The notes beneath the pieces are model-generated. The model searched no databases and was not told the DNA's origin. It worked only from the letters and a program-made list of their open reading frames with translations. The position numbers and the translations under genes are program-made. Positions 27,147-35,723 of a DNA stretch of 64,000 nucleotides are shown here, piece by piece; the first letter of the stretch is position 1; the number at the start of each line of letters is the position of its first letter. The DNA is from Pontibacter fetidus. Lineage in GTDB: Bacteria > Bacteroidota > Bacteroidia > Cytophagales > Hymenobacteraceae. Where the stretch lies: positions 220,373 to 284,372 of the forward strand of contig NZ_JAAEAA010000001.1 of assembly GCF_010119545.1 (NCBI RefSeq), given 5' to 3'.

Positions 27147-27236
27147 ATTTGGAGATTTGGAGATGTGGAGATTTGAAAAAGTCTTCACATGATTCATCTT
27201 CAAATTTCCAACTCATCTAATCTTCAAATCTAAAAA
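27143..27236. repeat. Intergenic inverted low-complexity repeat, family C
   Basis: GATTAGATTTGGAGATTTGG (27143-27162) and further GGAGAT units face an inverse set (CATCTTCAAATTTCCAAC, CATCTAATCTTCAAATC) at 27191-27231. The repeat contains the miaB stop codon and ends at the start of the next gene. Confidence 0.75.
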
Positions 27237-27237
27237 A

Positions 27238-28512
27238 ATGCGCAACATCGATATTCAAAGTATAAAACAGCGATTTGGGATCATTGGTAACTCGCCATTG
27301 CTGAACCATGCTATACAAATAGCCGCGCAGGTAGCTCCTACCGAAATGACGGTGCTGATAACAGGCGAAAGCGGTAGCGGTAAAGAATCTTTCTCTAAGA
27401 TCATTCATCAGCTGAGCCCGCGCAAACATGGTCAGTTTATAGCTATTAACTGTGGCGCCATACCCGAAGGAACTATAGATTCTGAACTTTTCGGTCACGA
27501 AAAAGGGTCTTTTACGGGTGCGCACGATACACGCAAAGGTTATTTTGAAGTTACGGATGGTGGCACTATTTTCCTGGATGAGATAGGTGAAATGCCTCTT
27601 GGGACGCAGGCCCGCCTGCTGCGCGTACTGGAAAACGGTGAGTTTATAAAAGTAGGCTCGTCTAAAGTACAGAAAACAGATGTGCGCGTGGTGGCTGCTA
27701 CCAACGTAAATCTGCTTAATGCGGTAGAAAAAGGCCGTTTTAGAGAAGACCTATACTATAGATTAAATACTGTTCCGATTACAGTGCCGGCTTTGCGCGA
27801 GCGCGGTGAAGATATTTATTTGCTGTTCCGGAAGTTTGCCAGCGATTTTTCGGAGAAGTATCGGGTAAAACCGATAACGCTAACACCGGAGGCAATTCAT
27901 GTATTGCTTGATTTCCGATTTCCGGGTAACATACGCCAGCTTAAAAATATTGTAGAGCAGATATCAGTTTTGGAGTACGAGCGCGAGATTGATGCCGAGA
28001 CAATGAAACGTTATTTGCCGCGTGAGCAGGCCAGCCATGTGCCTGCTTTGCTGCAAAGCGAAAAGGCAGCCGACCAGCCATTCTCGGAACGTGATATACT
28101 TTACAAAGTGCTGTTTGATATGCGCCGCGACGTATCGGACCTGAAAAAGCTGGTTTTTGAAATGCTGACACAGCAGCCCGTTGAAACCGACCTGTTAAAA
28201 GAGCACAGCCATCTTTTCGAAAACATCGGTGGTCATTACGAAGCCGCGCGTCCGTACCCTTCGCAAGAGCAGATGGATGGCTTTTACCTGCCTATGAAGC
28301 AGGCACAGCCGCATGAGTACGAAGATCAAAAAATAGAAGACATCCAACACGAAAATGCCGAAGAAAGCCTATCTTTAGAAGATAAGGAAAAGGAACTGAT
28401 CGTGAAAGCGCTTAAAAAGCACAACAACAAGCGCAAATACGCTGCCCAGGATCTTGGCATATCCGAACGAACACTGTACAGAAAACTGAAACAGTATGAA
28501 ATTGAAGAATAG
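27238..28512 (+). CDS. Sigma-54-dependent activator, no receiver domain
   Basis: A 424-residue bacterial enhancer-binding protein. The AAA+ domain starts almost at the N-terminus: Walker A GESGSGKE (43-50), the sigma-54 contact loop GSFTGA (90-95; Ser in place of Ala in GAFTGA), Walker B IFLDEI (111-116), and the sensor/arginine region GRFREDLYYRLNTVPI. A variable linker (about 265-375) is followed by a Fis-type helix-turn-helix (KYAAQDLGISERTLYRKLKQ). There is no receiver, GAF or PAS domain, so activity must be set by expression or a partner protein. It overlaps lptE by 17 bases, tying it to outer-membrane biogenesis. The GSFTGA motif means sigma-54 contact should be tested before assuming it. 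Confidence 0.93.
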   Translation: MRNIDIQSIKQRFGIIGNSPLLNHAIQIAAQVAPTEMTVLITGESGSGKESFSKIIHQLSPRKHGQFIAINCGAIPEGTIDSELFGHEKGSFTGAHDTRKGYFEVTDGGTIFLDEIGEMPLGTQARLLRVLENGEFIKVGSSKVQKTDVRVVAATNVNLLNAVEKGRFREDLYYRLNTVPITVPALRERGEDIYLLFRKFASDFSEKYRVKPITLTPEAIHVLLDFRFPGNIRQLKNIVEQISVLEYEREIDAETMKRYLPREQASHVPALLQSEKAADQPFSERDILYKVLFDMRRDVSDLKKLVFEMLTQQPVETDLLKEHSHLFENIGGHYEAARPYPSQEQMDGFYLPMKQAQPHEYEDQKIEDIQHENAEESLSLEDKEKELIVKALKKHNNKRKYAAQDLGISERTLYRKLKQYEIEE

Positions 28513-29026
28513 CTTACTTAAAAATTATATGTTGGCCCTGCTTTCGCTGCTTTTTATAGTTAGCGGCTGCGGTGTTTATTCTTTTACCGGCACTACTATT
28601 TCCCCGGATATCAAAACTATTTCTATCCAGAACTTTGAGAACCCGACCGGTGAAGGCCCGGCTAACTTAACACAGCTGGTTACCAACAATTTCAAGAATT
28701 ATTACCGCCGTAACACCAACCTTACCCTTTTGCAACAGGAAGGCGACCTGCAACTGGAGGGCCAGATTGTGAGCTTTACTGTTTCGCCGGCTGCCATACA
28801 ACGCGATGGGGAAATAGACCGTGCTGCCTTAAACCGCCTTACATTGGGCGTACAGGTGCGCTTCACCAATACTAAGAACCCGGATGAAAGCTTCGACCAG
28901 TTATTCTCCATTTCCCAGGATTTCCCGGAAGATCAGGATGTAACACAGTTATCGCCAGCATTTATTGACCAGCTTACAGAGCGCCTGGTAACGGATGTGT
29001 TTAACAAAACAGTTGCAAACTGGTAA
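28496..29026 (+). CDS. lptE: LPS assembly lipoprotein LptE-like
   Basis: A 176-residue outer-membrane lipoprotein of the Bacteroidota LptE/'LPS assembly' family, which plugs the LptD barrel in lipopolysaccharide export. The signal sequence MLALLSLLFIVSGCGVYSF carries the lipobox VSGC (Cys about 25). The mature part starts with the family marker GVYSFTGTTISPDIKTISIQNF, followed by NLTQLVTNNFKNYYRRNTNL and a beta-rich body, and ends TDVFNKTVANW. The start ATG (28496) overlaps the last six codons of the sigma-54 activator in another frame; an internal ATG gives MLALL. The TPR gene follows 29 bases later. Confidence 0.87.
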   Translation: MKLKNSLLKNYMLALLSLLFIVSGCGVYSFTGTTISPDIKTISIQNFENPTGEGPANLTQLVTNNFKNYYRRNTNLTLLQQEGDLQLEGQIVSFTVSPAAIQRDGEIDRAALNRLTLGVQVRFTNTKNPDESFDQLFSISQDFPEDQDVTQLSPAFIDQLTERLVTDVFNKTVANW

Positions 29027-29055
29027 GTACAAGCCCTTTAAGTATAGCGCATACC

Positions 29056-30363
29056 ATGAATAAATCAGCTTTTCTTGAACTGATACAGAAAGCGTCGAGC
29101 ATTACGGACCAGCAAACAGCAGAACTAGAAAAGGTAGCACTTGCCTTCCCCTACTGCCAGACGGCCCATTTGCTCCTGGCTAAATCTGCTTACGACAAGG
29201 GAAGTATGCTCTCTACCCAGCGTTTGCGCCGCGCAGCCTCTTATGCAACCGACAGGCAACTGCTGAAACGGGTAATTTATACATCGCCGGCACCTGCGCC
29301 CGAGTTTGATGAAACTGCAGTAGAAGCTCCACAAACTATAGTTCCGGAAAATGAAGTAGCAACGATAGCGCAGCCTGATATTATTGTTGAGGAAACTATA
29401 GCCGCAGAGGAATCACCTGAAACTACAGTTACTACTCCTGCTGCGATTGAAGTGCCAACTATAGCAGATGCAACAGAAACAATAGGTAATGAACCTGCGG
29501 TTGATGAAGTAGAAAGTATCTCTGATGAAGAGCAGATAGAACACGACGCTGACACTATTGCAACTATAGTTACTAAACAACAGATTGCTACTTCGGATGA
29601 TGAACTGAGCGACCTGTTAACTATTAGCAGCCTTAACTCCTCATTTACTGACCTGCTTTCGCAAGCGCCAGATGTTACTGCGCAAGCCGAGACAGTTGAA
29701 ATGCCAGCCAGCGTAACTATAGTTAGTGAAACCGAAGCCGCCTTATTAGAACTTGAACAAGAACCTGAAACTATAGCCCAAGCTGAAACTATAGTTGTTG
29801 AGCCTACTTCACCGGCGGCTGCACTTCCAGAATTTGAGAAAGCGGAGGTTGTGGCTGAAACGAACCCGGAGGACGCCGAAGTAAACTATAACTTCAGCGA
29901 GATCGACCGCATGTACGCCGAAGATGCTTTGGGTTACTGGATGGGCTCCAGCAGAATGGGCGAAGTGCTGCAGCTAAAGAACGATTACACCCGACCAAAG
30001 CCTTACGCCTTCCATCCGGAACTGATACTGGAGTATAACAAGACCCACGAACTGGAGAAAGCCATTCAGCCTACGGCCAATATATTAAGTGAGCAACTCG
30101 ATATTATAGACCAGTTCCTGAAACTGAACCCAAGGCTGAAAACCATGGCAAACTTTAAGCTGAAAGAAGAGCCGCAGGAAGACCTTTCGCTTAAAAGCTC
30201 TAAGATAAAGAAAGGCATGGCCTCCGAAAATCTGGCTAATATCTTCTTAAAGCAAGGGAAAGTTAAAAAAGCCATTAAAATATATGAGCAACTCATTTTG
30301 AAAAATCCGGAAAAAAAGAGTTACTTTGCTGAACAGATAGAAAAATTACAAAACATAAACTAA
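29056..30363 (+). CDS. TPR protein with a Thr-Ile/Glu-rich spacer
   Basis: A 435-residue protein without a signal peptide. The N-terminus (MNKSAFLELIQKASSITDQQ ... QLLKRVIY, 1-75) is helical and conserved-looking. Residues about 80-270 form an acidic, low-complexity spacer full of Thr-Ile and Glu. The C-terminus (about 280-435) resumes conserved helices (EIDRMYAEDALGYWM, PTANILSEQLDIIDQFLKLNP) and ends in one TPR (MASENLANIFLKQGKVKKAI). Seven CTATAG words in about 480 bases encode the Thr-Ile pairs (ACT ATA), the densest cluster in the window. It lies between lptE and secG on the same strand, with one base between its stop and the secG start, suggesting an envelope-biogenesis operon. Precise role unknown. 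Confidence 0.75.
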   Translation: MNKSAFLELIQKASSITDQQTAELEKVALAFPYCQTAHLLLAKSAYDKGSMLSTQRLRRAASYATDRQLLKRVIYTSPAPAPEFDETAVEAPQTIVPENEVATIAQPDIIVEETIAAEESPETTVTTPAAIEVPTIADATETIGNEPAVDEVESISDEEQIEHDADTIATIVTKQQIATSDDELSDLLTISSLNSSFTDLLSQAPDVTAQAETVEMPASVTIVSETEAALLELEQEPETIAQAETIVVEPTSPAAALPEFEKAEVVAETNPEDAEVNYNFSEIDRMYAEDALGYWMGSSRMGEVLQLKNDYTRPKPYAFHPELILEYNKTHELEKAIQPTANILSEQLDIIDQFLKLNPRLKTMANFKLKEEPQEDLSLKSSKIKKGMASENLANIFLKQGKVKKAIKIYEQLILKNPEKKSYFAEQIEKLQNIN

Positions 30364-30364
30364 G

Positions 30365-30757
30365 ATGTACATCGCCCTTATCAGTATTATCGTTTTCATT
30401 TGCGTGTTGCTTATTTTGGTTGTGCTAGCACAAAATCCTAAAGGAGGCGGGCTATCAAGCCAGTTTGGCGGCAGCACCAGCCAGTTAATGGGTGTAAAAC
30501 GTACTGGTGACCTTCTTGAAAAATTGACCTGGGGTTTTGCAATTGCCCTGGTAGTTTTAACACTGGCTACACATACCATGGTAGGTTCTTCAAACGAAAC
30601 TACTGGTGCCAGAAGCATTAACGAAGAGCGTGCACGTCAGTCGCAGGTTCCGGGTGCTGCTCCTGCTACATTGCCAGGTTCAACAACAGATACAACTGCT
30701 GCCATACCAGATGCTGCCGATATTCCGGCCATGGTTGATACAGCAACTAAGAAATAA
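30365..30757 (+). CDS. secG: Preprotein translocase subunit SecG
   Basis: Small inner-membrane subunit of the SecYEG channel. Residues 1-72 are the SecG core: helix 1 (ALISIIVFICVLLILVVLAQ), the conserved cytosolic loop NPKGGGLSSQFGGSTSQLMG, and helix 2 (LTWGFAIALVVLTLATH). Residues about 75-130 are an Ala/Pro/Thr-rich hydrophilic tail common in Bacteroidota SecG. The gene begins one base after the stop of the upstream TPR gene and is followed by a strong terminator, so it closes the transcription unit that begins upstream with the sigma-54 activator or lptE. Confidence 0.94.
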   Translation: MYIALISIIVFICVLLILVVLAQNPKGGGLSSQFGGSTSQLMGVKRTGDLLEKLTWGFAIALVVLTLATHTMVGSSNETTGARSINEERARQSQVPGAAPATLPGSTTDTTAAIPDAADIPAMVDTATKK

Positions 30758-30785
30758 CAGGAAACTATATTCCTACATTATAAGT

Positions 30786-30816
30786 AAGCCAACCTGCATA
30801 AGGTTGGCTTTTTTAT
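30786..30816 (+). terminator. Intrinsic terminator after secG
   Basis: AAGCCAACCT / AGGTTGGCTT arms with a GCATA loop and a T run at 30811-30815: a perfect ten-base stem. Confidence 0.92.
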
Positions 30817-30868
30817 TTCCGATGTCTGCCACTTACCTGTAGCGTTTCACCAAATTAGTTCCTGTGTC

Positions 30869-30892
30869 TGTCAGAAAATGACAAAATTGTCA
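30869..30892 (+). promoter_or_regulatory. Inverted TGTCA/TGACA half-sites upstream of groES
   Basis: TGTCA (30869-30873), TGACAA (30879-30884) and TTGTCA (30887-30892) form two nested inverted repeats about 130 bases before groES. This is not the CIRCE sequence. It may be an operator or an enhancer-binding site; the bound protein is unknown. Confidence 0.45.
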
Positions 30893-30947
30893 GATGTGGC
30901 AGGTTGTAAGCCTGTAAAATTGGCTTAAACTATAGTTATAAGCGGCT

Positions 30948-30963
30948 TGGCACAGGAAATGAT
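30948..30963 (+). promoter_or_regulatory. Sigma-54-like -24/-12 element before groES
   Basis: TGGCAC (30948-30953) equals the -24 element of sigma-54 promoters; the correctly spaced -12 position reads ATGAT (30959-30963) instead of TTGCW, keeping the T and G but missing the C. It is 60 bases before the groES ATG. Confidence 0.35.
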
Positions 30964-31023
30964 AAGTAAGCTATAGTTTCACAGTTTAATTTCAACTATA
31001 AAAACTAATAACAATAACAAACT

Positions 31024-31314
31024 ATGTCAATCAGCATTAAACCATTAGCAGACAGAGTAATTGTAGCTCCTGCTGCAGCAGAAGAAAAAACGAAGTCTGG
31101 TATCATCATTCCGGACACTGCTAAAGAAAAACCACAACGTGGTGAGGTAGTAGCCGTTGGCGAAGGCAAAGTATCTGAGCAAGGTACCTTAATGCAGCCA
31201 CAAGTTAAAGTAGGCGACCAGGTGTTGTATGGCAAGTATGCCGGTACTGAGATCTCAATTGATGGCGGTGATTACCTAATCATGCGCGAGTCAGATATCC
31301 TGGCAGTTCTTTAA
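31024..31314 (+). CDS. groES: Co-chaperonin GroES
   Basis: The 96-residue lid of the GroEL chamber. [16 protein letters not shown] is the family start, the mobile loop [19 protein letters not shown] binds GroEL, and the roof and C-terminal strands ([30 protein letters not shown]) are intact. groEL follows 41 bases later in the usual order. The upstream region lacks CIRCE but carries the TGTCA/TGACA inverted repeats and a sigma-54-like element described separately, plus two CTATAG words. Heat-shock control is therefore likely to differ from the HrcA type. Confidence 0.98.
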   Translation: MSISIKPLADRVIVAPAAAEEKTKSGIIIPDTAKEKPQRGEVVAVGEGKVSEQGTLMQPQVKVGDQVLYGKYAGTEISIDGGDYLIMRESDILAVL

Positions 31315-31337
31315 TCTAATCTAATCCGTTAAACTAA

Positions 31338-32996
<1,659 letters not shown>

Positions 32997-33024
32997 TCCG
33001 AACATTCCCATAGTATAAATTTAG

Positions 33025-33058
33025 AAGCCCTTGCAGCCAAAGTTGCAAGGGCTTTTTT
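33025..33058 (+). terminator. Intrinsic terminator after groEL
   Basis: AAGCCCTTGCA pairs with TTGCAAGGGCTT (33026-33036 with 33043-33054), followed by TTTTTT. Confidence 0.9.
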
Positions 33059-33060
33059 GT

Positions 33061-33150
33061 TTTTGTCTGAATCAGGATTTACTGGATTTGAAAAGATATA
33101 CAGGATTAGCCTGAACTATGATTTTTAAGATTAAGTGATTTTAGGATCAG
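33061..33150. repeat. Intergenic repeat family E, copy 1
   Basis: TTTGTCTGAATCAGGATTTA, then repeated GGATTT/AGGATT words (AGGATTAGCCTGAA, TTTTAGGATCAG), of the low-complexity 'TCTGAATCAGGATTT' kind. A related copy lies at 38951-39058. The rest of the 33150-33260 gap has no recognisable content. Confidence 0.5.
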
Positions 33151-33261
33151 GTATGTTTGATTAGAGTTAGAATGAAACTACAGGTTTTGGATGGATGATA
33201 AGATTCTATATAGTCTTTCTCAAGAAAGACACTCACAGGTCTGTAAGACGCTGTGAGGTCT

Positions 33262-33312
33262 TCACACCTTTCTAACTTTCAAACTTCCAAACATTCTAAC
33301 TTTCTAACTCCC
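33262..33312. repeat. TCTAACTTTC repeat family D, copy 1
   Basis: Tandem variants of an 11-base-like unit (TTCTAACTTTC, AAACTTCCAAACA, TTCTAACTTTC). It contains the stop codon and last codons of the lipoprotein gene (33296). Confidence 0.75.
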
Positions 33313-33892
33313 GAATAGCTATAGTTACATCATGTGGGGCTACTTCATCCCCGCCGAAGTATGGGTAAAGTTGGTAACCCTCTCCTTTTCCGTTACAGTT
33401 ACGAGGCAGTTCAACCGTCTCTCCGTTCAGTTTAAAGATATACTTGTTATCTGCCAGTACGATCTCGTAAGTATAGGTTTTGTTTAGCTCCACCACTCCT
33501 AGCAGTTTCGATTGCCTTTCCTTGTTCCGGTAAGTATAGGCATGGATCTCCAGCTGATCATTAAACCAGCGCCAGCCAAAACGCACACTGTTCGTATGGT
33601 GGTCTGTATGACAATCGGCTACGCCGTATAGTTTATTAATGTCGGCCTGGTTTTCCTTTACAGCTGTTTCATACATAGCGGAAGCATTAAAGGTAGCTTC
33701 AAACTTAAGCGAGCTTACATTTCGGATCTGGAACGGAGCGTTTGAGTCGTGCTGTCCTTTTTTTATAGTATAAACTACAGGCTTAATTTCTTCTGGTACA
33801 GGAGCAGGCGTAACCGTAGCAGTCTGGCAGCCAGACAGGGCAATAACTGAAAGCACAGCCCATAGCTGCCACTTTCGGGATAAAGAAAACAT
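33296..33892 (-). CDS. Hypothetical lipoprotein
   Basis: A 198-residue lipoprotein: basic start and hydrophobic core (KWQLWAVLSVIALSGCQTA), lipobox LSGC with Cys about 22. After a Pro-rich linker comes a beta-rich body with FQIRNVSSLKFEATFN, the His/Asp-rich turn ADCHTDHHTNSVRFGWRWFND and ADNKYIFKLNGETVELP. The pattern (strands bearing aromatic residues, KLNGE) resembles concanavalin-like/jelly-roll proteins, but I do not recognise a family. The two cysteines (about 95 and 167) could form a disulphide. The last residues (LES, GAA AGT TAG) are encoded by repeat family D. Cell-envelope location is likely; function unknown. Confidence 0.8.
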   Translation of the reverse strand: MFSLSRKWQLWAVLSVIALSGCQTATVTPAPVPEEIKPVVYTIKKGQHDSNAPFQIRNVSSLKFEATFNASAMYETAVKENQADINKLYGVADCHTDHHTNSVRFGWRWFNDQLEIHAYTYRNKERQSKLLGVVELNKTYTYEIVLADNKYIFKLNGETVELPRNCNGKGEGYQLYPYFGGDEVAPHDVTIAIRELES

Positions 33893-34023
33893 GGGCTAAA
33901 AGTGTAAAGTTTTGGCTATAAGATAATTTTTAAAGTATAAGCAAATACATATATAAACACCTGATCGTTAAGCAACTACAGGCCAATAATGTGTCATCAC
34001 AAAAATATAAATTTTATAACATA

Positions 34024-34058
34024 AAAAAGGCCCTGTTAAAAATAACAGGGCCTTTTTT
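34024..34058. terminator. Bidirectional terminator after the POT transporter gene
   Basis: AAAAAAGGCCCTGTTA / TAACAGGGCCTTTTTT with a short AAAA loop: near-perfect 16-base stem, U runs on both strands. Confidence 0.92.
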
Positions 34059-34079
34059 AAAAATATTTGTTAATAAAGC

Positions 34080-35492
34080 TTAGCCGCGGCCGTGCATCAT
34101 GTACATCAGTTTGCGGGTAAGTGCTATTAGTATCAAACCAGCCAGGATAACAAAACCGCCTATAGCAGAGAAAATGGTTAAGGCACCAAGTTCTTCTACA
34201 TAAGAAGCAATGTAACCACCTGCAATCTGGGCCACGAACGGAGCCAGGAACCACACACCCATCAGCATCGATACCAGCGTAACTGGCGCCAGGCGCGTTA
34301 CCATAGATAGGCCGATCGGAGAAAGGCAAAGCTCACCAATGGTATGGAAGAAGTATGTTGCCAGCAACCACAAAATGCTTGCCTTTACAGTTTCATCTTC
34401 AACGCCGCCGCGCTGCATAACAGCACCAACCATAAAGAAGAAACCAACACCCAGCAGGATCATACCCAGACCCATTTTGGTTGGAATACTAAGGTCTTTG
34501 CCACGTTTAGCTAAGTATAACCAAACCTGGGCCGTTAACGGAGCAAAAGCAACTATAAATAACGGGTTAACAGACTGGAACCAGGAAGTTGGTATAAGGT
34601 AACCGAAAACTTCACGATCAATGTACTTGTCAGTGTAAACAGTAAGGGAGCTACCAGCCTGCTCAAAACCAGCCCAGAAGAAGATCACAAATACAGAGAT
34701 GATAAAGATAACTGATACGCGGTCGATCTCTTCTTTTGTAAGTTTGTCTTTCTTTACAGCTTCACCGGAAGAATTTGTCTCAGCTTTAACAGGCTTAAGG
34801 CCCAGATCACCAAGCAATTTAGGGCCAAGTGTGTTAAATACGATCTGGCCGATAACCATACCGATACCGGCAGCCAGGAAACCATACTGGAAACCATAGT
34901 TAGTTACCGTCTCCACACCATTTACTACTGCTTTGGTAGCAAAATAATCCTCGGCCAGGTAACCGCAAACTAACGGCGCGAAAAATGCACCGATGTTAAT
35001 ACCCATGTAAAAGATTGTGAACGCTGAGTCTCGACGCGGATCGCCTTGTGCGTACAGGTTACCAACTATTGAAGAAATATTCGGTTTAAAGAAACCATTA
35101 CCGATGATTAACAGTAACAGCCCAAGGTAGGTCATCTCCACTCCTATATAAGGTGTCGAGAATAAACTGAACTGGCCAAGTGCCATCAGTACCCCACCAA
35201 TCAGGATAGCACGGCGGTGACCAAGGAATTTATCAGCCAACCAACCGCCAATAATAGGCGTAAAATATACGAAGCCGGTAAAGTATCCGTAAATTAAAGC
35301 AGCGTCAGCCACACTATAGCCTAAACCACCTTCTAAGGCAGTTTTCGTAAGGTATAGCATTAAAAGGCCACGCATTCCGTAATAGCTGAAGCGCTCCCAT
35401 AACTCTGTAAAGAATAACAGGTACAGCCCTTTCGGATGCTTTAGATTCTCTTTATCCACCGCAGCATCAGGGTGTTGTAGGTTAACAGACAT
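34080..35492 (-). CDS. POT-family proton-coupled peptide transporter
   Basis: A 470-residue inner-membrane MFS transporter of the POT/PTR2 family, importing di- and tripeptides with protons. The ExxER motif for proton coupling and peptide binding is present on helix 1 (FFTELWERFSYYGMRGLL). The PTR2 signature region appears as GGWLADKFLGHRRAILIGG and the second as FTIFYMGINIGAFFAPLVCGYLAE. About 13-14 hydrophobic segments are visible, with a charged cytoplasmic loop near 240-255 (KPVKAETNSSGEAVKKDKLTK). It is divergent from pckA across a 231-base AT-rich region. A strong terminator follows. Confidence 0.95.
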   Translation of the reverse strand: MSVNLQHPDAAVDKENLKHPKGLYLLFFTELWERFSYYGMRGLLMLYLTKTALEGGLGYSVADAALIYGYFTGFVYFTPIIGGWLADKFLGHRRAILIGGVLMALGQFSLFSTPYIGVEMTYLGLLLLIIGNGFFKPNISSIVGNLYAQGDPRRDSAFTIFYMGINIGAFFAPLVCGYLAEDYFATKAVVNGVETVTNYGFQYGFLAAGIGMVIGQIVFNTLGPKLLGDLGLKPVKAETNSSGEAVKKDKLTKEEIDRVSVIFIISVFVIFFWAGFEQAGSSLTVYTDKYIDREVFGYLIPTSWFQSVNPLFIVAFAPLTAQVWLYLAKRGKDLSIPTKMGLGMILLGVGFFFMVGAVMQRGGVEDETVKASILWLLATYFFHTIGELCLSPIGLSMVTRLAPVTLVSMLMGVWFLAPFVAQIAGGYIASYVEELGALTIFSAIGGFVILAGLILIALTRKLMYMMHGRG

Positions 35493-35660
35493 AGATTTAG
35501 GTTAGTTGATTGTTAGTTATTGATATCATTTTTCGGCATACAAAGAAGGTAAATATATAGGTTTAGACACAAACTGACAAATATTTTACGTTATATAGTA
35601 GAAGTTTGATATCCGTACGATTTAAATACACGTACCCTTATTTAGATATATTATTTTTCA

Positions 35661-35668
35661 TATTTTTG
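35661..35668 (+). promoter_or_regulatory. Bacteroidota -7 promoter box for pckA
   Basis: TATTTTTG fits TAnnTTTG, 55 bases upstream of the pckA ATG. A -33 element is not clear. Confidence 0.45.
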
Positions 35669-35723
35669 TCTTGCAATTAGTTATTAAACATCACCTTATT
35701 TTAATAAACCCAATAAATTTCAA

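Noticed and set aside
30820..31023. CIRCE/HrcA operator before groES
   Set aside because: No TTAGCACTC-N9-GAGTGCTAA or close variant is present.
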